NCBI RefSeq assembly: GCF_021730395.1
Contig: NC_069362.1
Coordinates: 45,092,501-45,156,500, forward strand
DNA length: 64,000 nucleotides
From: Mercenaria mercenaria
Lineage: Eukaryota; Mollusca; Bivalvia; Venerida; Veneridae
Direction: 5' to 3'
Below are positions 31,916-45,300 of the stretch, piece after piece. The number at the start of each line of letters is the position of its first letter. Position 1 is the first letter of the stretch. Under the pieces are notes generated by a model. The model made no database searches. It was given only the letters and a program-made list of their open reading frames with translations, and was not told where the DNA came from. The translations under genes and the position numbers were made by a program.

Positions 31916-32905
31916 TAGCTCACCTGTCACGTAGTGACAGGGTGAGCTTTTGTGATCACCCTTCGTCCGTCGTCCGTACGTCCGTCCACAATTTCTTGTG
32001 AACAAGATAGAGACCACATTTTGCAAGCAATTTTGATCAAACTTGTACAAAACTTGTAATGGCATAATATCTCAATTCCTTTCAAAAAATAGCCAGATCC
32101 CATCATGGGTTCTAGAGTTATTGCCCCTTAAAGGGCTAGAATTTGCTATTTTTGGGCGTCAACAATTCCTTGTCTGCACGATAGTGGTTTCATTTATGAT
32201 TTTATTTTAACCAAACTTGCAAACAACTTGTATCACCATAAGATCTCGATTCCTTTCTTGAACTGGCCAGATCCCATTATGGGTTCCAGAGTTATGGCCC
32301 CTGAAAGGGCCAAAATTAGCTATTTTGACCTTGTCTGCACAATAGCAGCTTTATGATTTGATTTTTACCAAACTGGCACACAACTTGTATCACCATAAGA
32401 TCTTGGTTCCTTTCTTGAACTAGCCAGATCCCATTATGGGTTCCAGAGTTATGGCCCCTGAAGGGCCAAAATTAGCTATTTTGACCTTGTGTGCACAATA
32501 GCAGCTTCATTTATGATTTGATTTTTACCAAACTTGCACACAACGTGTACTACCGTAAGATCTTGGTTCCTTTCTTGAACTGGCCAGATTCCATTACGGG
32601 TTCTAGAGTTATGGCCCCTGAAAGTGCCAGAATTAGCTATTTTGACCTTGTCTGCACAATAGCAGCTTCATTAATGATTTGAATTTAATCAAACTTGCAC
32701 ACAACTTGTACCACCGTAAGATCTTGGTTCCTTTCTTGAACTGGCCAGATTCCCTCATGGGTTCCAGAGTTATGGCCCCTGAAAGTGCCAGAATTAGCCA
32801 TTTTGACCTTGTCTGCACAATAGCAGCTTCATTTATGATTTGAACTTGCAAACAACTTGTATCACCATAAGATCTTTGTTCCTTTCTTGAACTGGCCAGA
32901 TTTTC
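31916..32905 (+). mobile_element. Helentron-like element, fourth type, 3' truncated
   Basis: The head TTTTTAGCTCACCTGTCACG, TAGTGACAGGGTGAGC carries an inverted repeat and is followed by GTCCGTCGTCCGTACGTCCG. About five ~165-bp tandem units follow (cacaacttgtaccaccgtaa, gatcttggttcctttcttga, actggccagattccatta, gggttccagagttatggccc, aattagctattttgaccttg). It breaks off in a unit near 32905 without the hairpin plus CTCTTG end. Confidence 0.8.
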
Positions 32906-35900
32906 TCATAATTCTTTTTCCTCACCATTTCACATCATCCATTTGTTCAACTGTTATTCATTTCTTTATGTAATGGCAATATTTAACACCGTATAAACAT
33001 ATAATTCATAAAAACTGAATATCTGAATATCAAAGCAAAATAAAAGCATGTTGGTAAAGTTATATTTACAAATTTTGTTAGGTATGCTACAAAATAACAT
33101 GATAACAGTTGTAAGTATATAGTATGTACATACTAAACATTTTATTGATTGCAGATTTACATCTATCTCTTCTTTTTATTTTCACACGCATATTTCAACA
33201 ATTACAAACAGGTGTTACATTTGTCCATAGAGGTTGTCATTCTGAAGGCATACTCACACTTAGAGAGGTAATTCAGATAAAGAGCAAGAGTATCCCCCAG
33301 TGAATGTTCCAAGCCTTTTCCTTTACATGTATTTTTGACTTTGAGATAGAAAGGACATGTGTTGTTTTTTTTCAAATACAACCCTTTTTGTAATTTATTT
33401 TGAAATTTATATATAGTAGTAATAGCAATAAAATAATTTACAGCGAGCCAATTTATCAGCAGCTATATCAATAAATGTTAGATAAAAGGTAGCGTTTCGC
33501 CATAATTTTAATCTGTTGGTTTCATCATGTTTATTAATGGTTTCCTTAACAGTTCTGCTTCATACTATATAATATAAGTTTACTCTTTCATATTTCGTGA
33601 TTGTTTTTGATAAGTTTCAATATTATCTGAAACTAGTAACTTCATATCAATTCTAAACATTCTGACAAGTATTCATTCTTAGCATATATTACAGTACTTA
33701 GTAAGACGTAGTGTATAAAAAGGACCCAGTGTTGTTATTTTTCATTCTGGTCCATTTGGGATTTTAGAGTCCATTTATTTTGTATGTTTACTACTATTCC
33801 ATTTAATAACATACTGGTTCTAGAGGGTTAATGGCGTTGATATTAGATATTTCAAAATAAGTGATTATATCTTCTGTATTATATTTCATCCTGCAAAATG
33901 TATTTCTAACATCATGCTAACATCATGTACTTATCTGATGTAATTGGATAAACGAGATATTCACTAGTAATCTTCAAAGCAGAGTGCTATTTATGCCAGT
34001 GAATTAGGGTAATTCTTTTGGGTTAGGGTCCTTACCTATCACAGTGACCTTAGAGCATAGTCATGTCTTATCAAGCTTAAGGTTTGTGTAAGATTTCTTG
34101 GAATCCCTTGAAATTGTCAATCGGATGGATAAGGTGCAATTGTCCATTTTGCTTAAGCGTGTAAAAGGAATCACTCTCATTTTTGTATTAACAAATGCGT
34201 AACAGATGCGGATAATGTTTTAATCAGAGTGTAGTTGCAATCGGTCAGCCGGAGAGAAATGACAGTTGCTGACTTGTGCACTGATTGAGAAAAAGGGATA
34301 TTTGTTTTATGTCTGGTAATTTTATAATTTTTATGACAGTTTTAGCTTTGCTGTACATGAATATACCCGAAAAGCTGCTTCAAATTTCAAACAAGGCAGA
34401 AACATCAATGCTAAACAAACAAGGACACTGCTGCAAGAAACGACCAGATCACGGTTTATCTTTTTTTTTGGGGGGGGGGGGGGGGGGGGGGGGTTGCCAC
34501 TTGGAGGCATCCGTCTATTCGTTTACATTTTTTATTTCAATACAATCATCTGGTGTCCGTTCGCAATTTGTTCTTTTTGCAAGAGCTTGTGCCAATTTAG
34601 AAGACCAAACATCACTATATCACTATATTACCAAAAAAAAAAATGTTCCAATAACGTTACCGTTTTACACACTACGGAAGGAGGCTTTACTTCTTTGCAT
34701 CACAGTTCATTGATACCATACATACAAACCTAAACACTATCCTACACAAGCAAATTCAGTGAGTTTAAAACTCTGCCATCAGTATTTTATCTTTGTATTA
34801 AGTTTCATGAAGATTCATCAATGTGTTACTTTGATTTGTGAAAAAAATATTAATTTAAAAACAATGGAAGGGCAAAAACTCTGCAGTTACTGAAGAGGAC
34901 CTGAAGAAAGATACGAACGCACCACCGCCTTATATGATATATGTTTGTGTTAAATTTCATGAAGATCCATCAATGGATTACTTTTTTAATTTGGAAATTT
35001 ATGGATTGTGAAATAGTTAAAGGGCAATAATATTGTGTCTTTACTAAAGTATCTTCACATTTTTATCAACTCCTCTTCGTTGATATATAACTAAGTTACT
35101 CAGTGTATTAAGATTCCATTATTAAAATTATGTGTGTTTTTGTACGTTTTTAGAAATGGGAAATACGGTTAAAAATGCTTAAATGTATGCTTTTCAGAAA
35201 TGAGTTTAAAGCTACCATAAGATATTGCCAAAAACAAGTGTGGCGTTAGAAAATTTTTAATTTGTTAAGTGTATAATGATGAATAAAATCAATATTTCAA
35301 CGAATGAACACCAGATCTAACATCTTATTTAAAAATTTAGTCTGCAGTTCACGAGCTTCTTACAACTCCTAATTGGCCGAATCGTTCTGATTATTCAACA
35401 AGCAAACCACGTTGTATGCTTGTAGTTTAATACCTTGCCATTAATGTTTGATAGGGACTCAAACCTCAAAATAAATATGGCGGCCATAATTCAAGATGAC
35501 CGCCTCATGATACCAACCCTTATGATAATTGCAATATTTTGCAAAGGGAGTATTAGAATGTGGAAAGTGTGATTACTTCTTGTTTTAGCATTCATATATA
35601 TTGCTTTCCTTTACATAACCAAATAAAGGTTTTAAGAGATTAATTCATTTTCAATAAGAAACGTGATTTATAGTAGTAAATGGGGGTGGAGGTGGGGGAT
35701 GTTGTTACTTTTTTCTCTTAGCAACACATTGAATCGACTTTTTGTAGACGGTTTAGCTATTAATTATTACCAAAACTGTGTTATAGTTTAATATTATTCA
35801 TTTTTATTGGTTTTGTCTGTGATGTTAAACATTACCAAAACAAATAACATAATTATATTCCTTTGATATTGATTTATTCTGAGGAAAGGTTCTGCATATG

Positions 35901-36944
35901 CAACTTATCTTACATATGTGACGTTATCATTTTTTACACTTATTGTATCAGTATGTTTAATGCTTATAAAATATTTCAAAAATGAGTTACTATGTATTAA
36001 TTTAGCACTGTAAGTACACAAACGTATACATACTTATCGAGTAGAGTTTTATTTTTCTTACAACACTTTTAAGTACGTTACCTTAATGTTTAGTTTCAAT
36101 TTGAAAAATATGTAGGACAAGTATTGAACTACTGGTATAAATATATTGAGAATTGACTTAACAGTAAGGTGAGATTCAAAAGCCGGAAACGTTTCTAGTC
36201 GTTATACAAGTATGTACAAATTACATTGACTTTTTTCCATAGAATTCTATTCAAATTTAGCAATATGCCACAGCAAAATTTTTACAGTTTATACTTTAAT
36301 ACATTATCTATCTATGTTCTGCTTGTAAAAGAAATAAGCACTTCCGTCAAGTTTTATATTTTTCTTGTAGTAGTAACAAGTAAAAGCTGAGTTGTTGCAA
36401 CCTAAAGTATGTTGAGTTCTTTTCAAATTCAAATGCAAGTATATGTAACATCTGCTAGGGCACATTTGTGTAATCTAGTGAACTTATGTTAATATGTAAT
36501 ACTAACGGAATTTCGACATTATACATTTGTCTTCGCAGAAATTATACAATATATAGTTTTGTACCTTGCTTATTAAAACTGAAGAAAAAAAAGACATTTT
36601 TTTTAAAAATGCATTTAATTTACATGTATTTTGAATTCAAGACAGAAATTACAATTTCACTATGGCATTTGCCCTTACCTGTTTCTGATTTTTAAAGCGA
36701 TGTCAATTTGATGCGTTAAATTTCGTAAATACATGTAAATAAGATATATTTTGCATATTTTAGAAGTGGGGTTTTATTTTAGAATCTTTTCTCGTTTTTT
36801 AGTTATAATGAAAAGCAACGTAATATTAGTTACACTGCCTGTTGGTGACAGGATACGGGATATACGCTGTCGAGGAAATCCTTATCAGGCTTCGCGTGAC
36901 GTCTGTTTATCAATAGGAATGCAAGAATCTTGTAGGAGGCAAGA
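32906..36944. other. intergenic, no gene seen
   Basis: AT-rich with no recognisable exon. The segment 33725-33790 (ttctggtccatttgggattt, tagagtccattt) resembles 53790-53815. 34471-34492 is a G-run. 34790-35010 is a diverged repeat also seen near 18000. Confidence 0.4.
34471..34492 (+). repeat. poly-G run
   Basis: About 22 consecutive G directly after a T-run. Such runs are prone to sequencing and assembly length errors. Confidence 0.9.
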
Positions 36945-37200
36945 TATTTGTTGATCTACCGTCATTTTGTCAAAATATCAGCGACACACATTACTTTCAT
37001 CAGTTAAGTCAAATTATCATACATGTACCGATGCAGTCATTCATGCAGGTAATAAAACATATGACGAGTTATAATGAAAGTCTGCGTAATCAACCGCTGT
37101 TTTGTCAAACTATCAGTCAAACACACATTACTGTCATTAGTTAAGTCATGTTATCATAAATGTATCGATGTAGTCATTCATACAGTTACTAATAAAATAT
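36945..37200 (+). repeat. ~130-bp tandem duplication
   Basis: 36960-37062 (cattttgtcaaaatatcagc, cattcatgcaggtaataaaa) is repeated at 37096-37198 (gttttgtcaaactatcagtc, cattcatacagttactaata) with moderate divergence. No function seen. Confidence 0.7.
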
Positions 37201-37959
37201 GTAAAACATATTATGTAAAGAATCATATATGTCATGCACAGAGTAATTGCAAAGTCCGCCTTTATGTTAACTGCTCAGTATTGCGATAGGATTTTACTAT
37301 AAACACTAACTAAAATCTCCTATTCCTGGCACCCAGCTTATCCCTACTATTACAAAGTGCAAGCCAGGATGTCAAAGACTACCACTTCAAAAAAATATAC
37401 AGGGAACGTACAGGGAATAAGGTATTAAGTGAATACCTGAGAATATGGTAATGTTTATACGTTCTGATTGGTCAGTCATGTAAACTAACTCAAGAAGTGA
37501 TTTTTTCTTACAGTACTTATTATACATTTCGACAAATTTGCTACAATTTATGTGTATTGAAAAACAGTTTTATCAAACGAATTTTTCCCGCCATTCCAAC
37601 GATGTATATAAGGGACCATATAATCAAACGAAAATTACTTAAATAAAGTATCAGTATCCGTTTGTTTATCATTCAATTATTTGGTGGAACTAAGACATTT
37701 CTGAAATATGATTAGATATACATGTTTGATTTATAGAAGACCGTACATGCTATAATGTTATAATGGAAGTGAATGGGAAAACAAATGGTGTTCTCCAACC
37801 AGCAACAGAAAACAAAATGACAATTCGTTTATGTAAATCTGGCTTACAAAAGCCATATTGCCCAATACGGCAACGGTCATCTTTAATGAACAAAAAGTAG
37901 TCAATGACACTCAAAGGACCAACCTATCAAAGTAATGCATTGCATCAATCGCTTCTCCC

Positions 37960-38182
37960 TAATTGCAGAAATAAGCTTAACAGTTATTTCACAGTCGACA
38001 ACTCATTCCTGGTGATGATATCCATCACCATGAGTGTATGGGAGTGGATAAGCCTGTTTTTTTTTCAATGCTGAGCGTCAAGCAGTGGAAATTTTGGTAC
38101 CATTCTTACGTCTGGTATGACGTAGCCAGGGATTGAACCCTGCGCACTCGAATCAAACGCTCTACCACTAAGCTAACGAGGC
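37960..38182 (-). mobile_element. tRNA-derived SINE (minus strand)
   Basis: Its head, read on the minus strand, is CCGCCTCGTTAGCTTAGTGG, TAGAGCGTTTGA (box A), with GGGTTCAATCCCTGGC (box B) after it, then GTCATACCAGACGTAAGAAT. It is the same family as 61216-61535. The left (3') boundary is unclear. Confidence 0.7.
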
Positions 38183-38227
38183 GGAAATATAAACGTTCAT
38201 ACATCCTTTTCAATGGCATATCAGTTA

Positions 38228-38259
38228 TAATAATAATAACAATGATGATGATGATGATG

Positions 38260-38296
<37 letters not shown>

Positions 38297-38330
38297 TAAT
38301 AATAATGATGAAAATAATAATAAGAGTTAA
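38228..38330 (+). repeat. (AAT/ATG)n microsatellite
   Basis: Alternating runs of AAT and GATGAT repeats directly before the conserved 5' flank of the copy B first exon. A much shorter AAT run lies at the matching place before copy A (19154-19172). Confidence 0.9.
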
Positions 38331-38334
38331 CAAC

Positions 38335-38680
38335 AAGGCGCTTTAATATATTGTTTTGGCAATTTTGAATGTTTTCTGTTACTTTTTAAGTCACTACCTC
38401 CACATCGCTTGTTTTAATAAAAGGTAGTTAAGAAAAACACGGTAGTTTTTAAAATGCTACTTCATGCGACATTTAATTTCCGATATCTTAAGTGTTAGAG
38501 CCGCACGAAATTTCAAATTATTTAATGCAATGCTTTGTAAAAGGATGTTTAAATCAAAGGTATTGTAATGTGTTAAAGAACTGTGTTCGCGAACAAAAGT
38601 AAGGAAGTTAAATGTGTGAAATATGTGACATTTAGCACAAACCAACTATATTTGGTTTACGCATCAATATAGCAACACTT
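38335..38680 (+). promoter_or_regulatory. 5' flank of copy B, conserved with the copy A MATTE exon
   Basis: It matches 19170-19551 over its length up to the ATG (gttcgcgaacaaaagtaagg, gcatcaatatagcaacactt). Promoter and 5' untranslated region are inferred from this conservation only. Confidence 0.4.
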
Positions 38681-39365
38681 ATGGCTACAACTGAGGGGTT
38701 TGGCGAAGGATTTGAAATAAAATTAAAGGAATTTAATAATGATTACGAACAACTGCGTAGAAAATCAGGGCAAGAAACACCATACAGTACATACACAAAA
38801 CAAGACGAAGAAGACACTAACCATGTTAACACAGAGAGTGGTACATTAAGTGACTATGAAAAAGTACGCAGAAAATCAGGAGAGGAAACTCCCTATAGTG
38901 CACTCATGGAACAAGACGTAGAAAGTACTAAAGATGTTTACATAGGGATTCGTACAACAAAGAATGACTACGAAAAAATACGTAGAAATTCAGAAGAAGA
39001 AACTCCATATAGTGCATACACGAAACAAGACGAAGAACATGCTAAAGTCGTTAACATAAAGATGGGTACACCAAGGAATGACTACGAAAAACTACGTACA
39101 AAAACAAGAGAGGAAACGCCTTACTGTACCTATCAAACAGAAAACGAAGAAGATACTAACAACCTTTACACAGAGATCGGTTCACCGAGTTTCAGTTACA
39201 GTACTAGTGCCCCGGAGATAAACAGCCTCCAGCCGTTGGTACCTACGCAAACATTCTGTAATAGAAAAAAGATAGGACAGATAGTTGCCATTTGTGTCGG
39301 TTTAATCACAATAATTTCAGTCTCTGTTGTTATTTTTGTCTTTAGGAACGGAACTGAAAATAATG
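38681..39365 (+). CDS. copy B first exon: repeated Tyr-motif tail and transmembrane helix
   Basis: 228 codons plus one base, donor GTGAGT 39366. Four repeats start NDYEQL (residue 20), SDYEKV (57), NDYEKI (95) and NDYEKL (133), each followed by RR/T-K-S/T-x-E-E-T-PY and an acidic stretch ending T-x-x-GT. YxxL/I/V motifs occur at Tyr 22, 59, 72, 87, 97, 135 and 163. Tyr87-IGI, six residues, Tyr97-EKI is an exact ITAM spacing. The basic flank CNRKK precedes the helix (~198-221), and RNGTENNGE follows with an N-glycosylation site, giving an N-in topology. ATG context CACTTATGG. Confidence 0.8.
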
Positions 39366-42300
39366 GTGAGTAAGTTTAAGATCAATTATTTGAATTTTAG
39401 AACTTTTATTGGCATTCTTTCACTGCGCCATAAGTATCACAAAAGTTTTTCGTTCAAGGTTTAGAAAATACTTAATCGGTTGCAACTAAAAGCACACACG
39501 TCTTTGCCATCATGGAATATCCTCACAGGATAAGTTGCATACACTAGATTTTATTTCGGCAAAATCATATCCCTTTTAAACTTGGAAATATTTGTTTAAG
39601 GTTTGCACAAAAGCAGGTGTCTAAAGCACGGCCGAGTTGAATGCTTTCAACCTCAGTACAGTTCAAGTTAATTAATTAAGTATTGTTTTTACTTTATCAC
39701 AATCAAGCTTCTTTCTAATATAGAAATTTTATGAAAGTTTGGCATAGAAAGTGCTTCTTAGATACTACTAGACTAAATGTTTCCAAATTCTACGCATATT
39801 TTGCGTCATATAATGACTTCATATGGCAGGTTTCATAACTCCGTCTGACAACTTTGATGGAAGTTTTGCACATGAGCATGTCTCTCACGGCGTACAGTAC
39901 AAAGTGTTTTTAAAGTCTTCATAAGTCTTCGGCATCCTAAAATTACCATTCTGAGCCAAGATCTTCAACCTAAATTAGCTTTACAAATAATTTCAAATAA
40001 TTTAAATTCACGACTTACAGTTAGTGTTCAATTACCATATTACTGCAAAGGATCTGTGTGAGAATTAAAAAGATATAACGCTTGCAGATATATAGAGAAT
40101 AATAGGTTAGTGCCGTAGATGAGAAAGTTTATCTGGCGAGGTGGAGGAGGCTATCGGGTGAGCCGAAGGCGAACCTGATAACGTCCGGAGCCGAGCCAGA
40201 TAAACTTTCTCCATCTTAGGCACTAACCTATTATTTTATTTATCTTGTCATTACTTCATTTTCCGATATTTGGAAATTTATTTTACAAAAATAAGTGTGC
40301 GACAACCGTTTTAATGACGTCATGTTCGTAATGACGTCACTTATATAATGATGTAATCACCGACAAAATCGCAATAACTTCTTCGTTTTTGAATAAAAAC
40401 TCATTATTTGACCATTCATTTTCTTAGTTCGGACATTTCCAACACAATGGTGATGGTTTCAATGCAAAATTTCTTATGACAACAATATCGATCATAAGGT
40501 CAACTGACGGTATATCAAAAAAGATATACGGCACCCTGATATCGGGTCGAAAATACTGCAAGTGACAGGATAAAAGTCCTTATACAGCTAGCTGATATTT
40601 GGATGACATTAAAACGAAATTTATCATTTAAACCCTCTAATATCCATTTTCTAAAGTCTTTAGAATCAGTTTCTGTAAGTAATTGTCATTCAGCTATTAT
40701 GCTCCAGCGCTCGTTACATGTAAACATAGTATTGTCTTTTGTCTTGTCTCACAAACCCATTAAGATCAAGTGTATTATATCACAGAAGTTGAGTGATTTA
40801 TTAATCATTTAAACATTGCCCTCAATTTCCAATATACATATAAGACGTGTAGGGTTTATGCAAGGTACAGGCTATATATTTAAAGATTGAAAACGCATGA
40901 CTAATGTGCATCCTATATTTAGTTTCTTTTTCCATATTGAAACAAATTCCTCTCGTACATTAGTGGCTATCTTAGAGTCATGGTGATACATATAGTGTGT
41001 TATCTCTATTTTTACTTTTATATTATACTGCTGAGAAAGTTTGGTAGCTGAAGAAGTGATCGATCTTACCATTTTATAATATTATTTATTTTCATTTGAA
41101 CATTGCCTTTTAAATGATTTCTATATCTAATTGTTAAAATTACATAGGTAGCAATTACACTATGATATCAGAATTTAAGTATCGTATAAACTTAAGGTTG
41201 ACTCGTATATATATACTAATATACGAATTGATCGCAGACAAGTGGTCGTATTACGTAATAGCAGGGAGGTTTCATTTCGGTAGGAACAATCAATAAATAG
41301 AGAAGGAAAAATTAATTTCTTCGAAAAATCGCCCGTTTCAGCTGGATAGTCTTTATTTCGGGGTTCTGCTGTACCATTCAGGAAACTTATTAGCACACTC
41401 ATAGTAAACAGTGATCTGTTGTTCGCAACATTCATGACAACATGTATACAAGGTAGATTAGTATCGTGTACAAGGACTTTAGTAAGACATTGAAGGTAAA
41501 CTACAGTCTACATTATCGGCAGTTTAAAATCGGTGGGAAGTGAGCAGTTAGCAGTTGCAGCAGTTACAGCAGTTAACTGCTATAACTTCTGGCAGCTGAA
41601 GCAATTAACTGCTGTAACAACTGCAACTGCTAACTGCCAACTTCCGACCGGTCAGACAAGAAAACGTATGACTTGCATTTTTTTTATTTCGAAATGCTTG
41701 GCAATCTGTCAATACAAGTTCTGTGTTTGTTTATTTTGTCCTTAAGCAGTCTAAATAGTACGGGTACTTTACATTGACAAAAAAAATACTAGAGTAACTT
41801 CATACTCACTGAAACAGGTATCGAACAGGAAAAGGGTGATAGAGTGACGGAGACAACAAACGTAATTATATTGTCTACAACGCCACCTACAACACAGTCG
41901 ACTGTTCAGTCTTCTGTTACAACATTGTCTACATCTAAAGGTACCAAATTGTTCTTTTTTAAAACAAATATGACAGTATATTAGTATGGTAAGTTTGAGA
42001 TGGAATTACGTATTTACTGTGTAAATCGACACATTCCGTATTTTTAATCTTGTTTAACATAAATCTACAATAAGTAAATCCAAAGCACGTCCCTCCGTCT
42101 GACCGTACACTTCTATACAGTAAAGTCGGTAAACAGAGAAAAGTTGTTGAAGTGCGACAGTACTATGGCGAAGCGCGACAGTACGATGGTGACACTACGA
42201 TAGTGAAGCACGACAGTGCGATGGCGAAGCTCGACAGTACGATGGCGAAGCGTGGCAGTACGATGGTGAAGTGCGACAGTACGATGGCGAAGCGCGACAG

Positions 42301-45300
42301 TGCGTGAAGCGCGACAGTGCGATGGCGGAGCGCGACACTACGAAGGTGAAGTGCGACAGTTAGAACAGTAACAGCAGTAACACCAGTATTACTGCTATAG
42401 CAATAACAGCAGTATTACTGCTACTACTGCTGGAAGTTATAGCAGTAGCAGCAGTATTACTGCTATTACTGCTAGAACGTTATAGCAGTAACAACAGTAT
42501 AACTGCTGTTACTGTTGGCAGTTTTAGCAACAATATTACTGATGCTACTATTGGAAGTTATAGCAGTAACAACAGTAGTTTAAAGTTGCGGAAAATACAA
42601 TATGAAATCAGTTTTATCAATTTATGCATTATTGGCCATCGAAAAAATTTCAAAGCTGTTCCTTTTATAATGTTTTTGACTTTTTATGTCTCAGGAAACG
42701 GGCTTCAAGCCCTCTTGCTGCTGTTATTCACAACTTTTATGCAGGCTTTAGGATGCATTTCACAATATCGATATATTGTTGGTACGTTTGTTCAAAAAGT
42801 CCTACATATTACATTGCCGGCGGATGTTCAGGATACCAATGGCATCATATTTGTTAAAGTTTTTTTTATGTCCGAAATGGGCTCAAATCTTTATCACTGC
42901 TGTAATTCACAGCATCCAGTGGAATTTTGGGATGAAATAAAACATGTTGATATACTGCTGGTATTTATGTAAAAGTAATAGTACATTTAACATAGCCGAC
43001 GGATATTCAGGATTCCGACGGCATACGTCCAAAGAAGGCCTCGTCGCGAAATTAGAACATGTTTTCATACTCAGTAAATGCTTTATTCTGCCCAAAGACG
43101 ATGCCCTTAAGCCAATGTTTGGTCATCTAAGGTCATTGTTGGGGTCTTTATAAGATACGAAATGAAATCAGTTTCAGCACTTTATGCATAATGTTTCGAC
43201 AAAGAATGGTGAACTGTCCGGAAAATATGAATTTAAAGCATTTTATCGGTGCACGGAAATGGCCTCGAATCCTTGTTACTGCTGTTATTCTCAGCGTCCA
43301 AGAGGACATGAGGATGAATCAAACCAGGTGGATATATTGCTGGTATGTAAGGTCATTGATGAAGTCTCTGTTATATACAAAATAAAATTAGTTTTAACAG
43401 TTTATGCTTTATATTACTGCGAAGAACGGTAAAATCTGTTGAAAATCGTAATTTTAAGCATTTTTCAGATGTTCAAAAATGGGCATCTGAAAAATGCTTA
43501 AAATTACGATTTTCAACACATTTTACCGTTCTTCGCAGAAATATAAAGCATAAACTGCTAAAACTAATTTTATGTTGTATATAACAGAGACTTCTTCAAT
43601 GTAATTAGGAGACCAAATCATGTCTCATGTGCATCGTTTCGGCGTAGAATACAGCAGCATCTAAGCACCAAAATATGTTTCAATTTTGTGATGAGGCGTG
43701 ATTTTGACGTATGCCGTCGGCATCCTGAAAATCGGTCGGCAATGCAATATGTACTTTTATTTGGACATACATACCAGCAATATAATCACATAGTTTGATT
43801 CATCCTCATGTCCTCCTGGACGCTGTGAATTACAGCAGTAACAAGGATTCGAGCCCATTTTCGGACACCTGAAAAATGCTTGAAATTACGATTTTCAAAA
43901 CATTTCATTGTTCTTCATCGGCACATATTGCATAAATTGCTAAAACTAAATTCATTTTATATCTCAGAAAAGCATCAACAATAACATTAGATGACGAAAT
44001 AATTGTTTGAGGGGATCGCCTCGGCGCCAAATACAGCAGTAACTGACCACCAAAACATGTTCCAGATTACAGATGAGGTCTTCTTTAGACGTTTGCCGTC
44101 GGCATTCTTCAAATCCGCCGGCAATGTTGTATATACTATCATTTGAACATACGCACAAACAATATATCCACATGGTTTTATTTATCCTCAAGTCCTTCAG
44201 GACGCTGTGGATTACAGCAGTAACAAGGATTTGAGCCCATTTTCGGACACCTGAAAAATGCTTGAAATTACGATTTTCAGAACATTTCATTGTTCGTCGT
44301 CAGCACATACTGCATAAATTGCTGAAACTAAATTCATTTTATATCTCATAAAGGCCTGAACAATGACCTTAGATGACCAATTAATAGTTTGTGGGCATCG
44401 TTTTGGAGCAGAATACAACAGTAACTGACCACCAAAACATGTTCCAGATTACAGATGAGGTCTTCTTTGGACGTATGCCGTCGGCATTCTTCAAATCCGC
44501 CGGCAAAGTTGTTTATACTTTCATTTGTACATTCATACCAGCAATATATCCACATGTATTTATTTATCCTGTAGTCCACCTTGGCGCTGTGATTTACAGA
44601 AGTATTAAGGATTCGAGCCCATTTTTGGACACCCGAAAAATGCTTTAAATTACGATTTTCAACACATTTCACTGTTCGACGTCGGCACATTATGCATAAA
44701 TTTCTAAAACAAAAATTATTTAATATCTCAGAAAGGCCCTAATGATGACATAGGCAGACCAAATTTTGTCTTAAGGGCATCGTTTCGGCGCAGAAAACAG
44801 CAGTAACTGACCACAAAAGCATGTTCCAATTCCGTGATGTGGTATTTTTGGACGTATGCCGTCGGTTTAATGAATATCCGTCGGCAATGAAATATATACT
44901 ATTATTTGAACATACATACCAGCAATATATCCACCTGGTTTGATTCATGGACGCTGAGAATAACAGCAGTATCAATGATTCGAGCCCATTTCCGTACACC
45001 TATAAAATGCTTTAAATTCAGATTTTCCGGACATTTCATCGTTCTTTGTCGAAACATTATGCATAAAGGGGCGAAACTAATGTTATTTCGTATCTGATAA
45101 AGACCCCAACAATGACTTAAGATGACCAAATATTGGCTTAAGGGCGTCGTTTCGGTGCAGAATAAAGCATTAACTGAGTATAAAAACATGTTCTAATTTA
45201 ACGACGAGGCCTTCTTTGGACTGGTCGGCATCCTGAATATCCGTCGGCTATGTTATATGTACCATTATTTTAACATACATACCAGCAATATATCCACATG

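Noticed and set aside
34285-34713. 142-residue open frame across the poly-G run
   Set aside because: It depends on the length of a homopolymer, has no domain and sits in sequence with no other gene signals.
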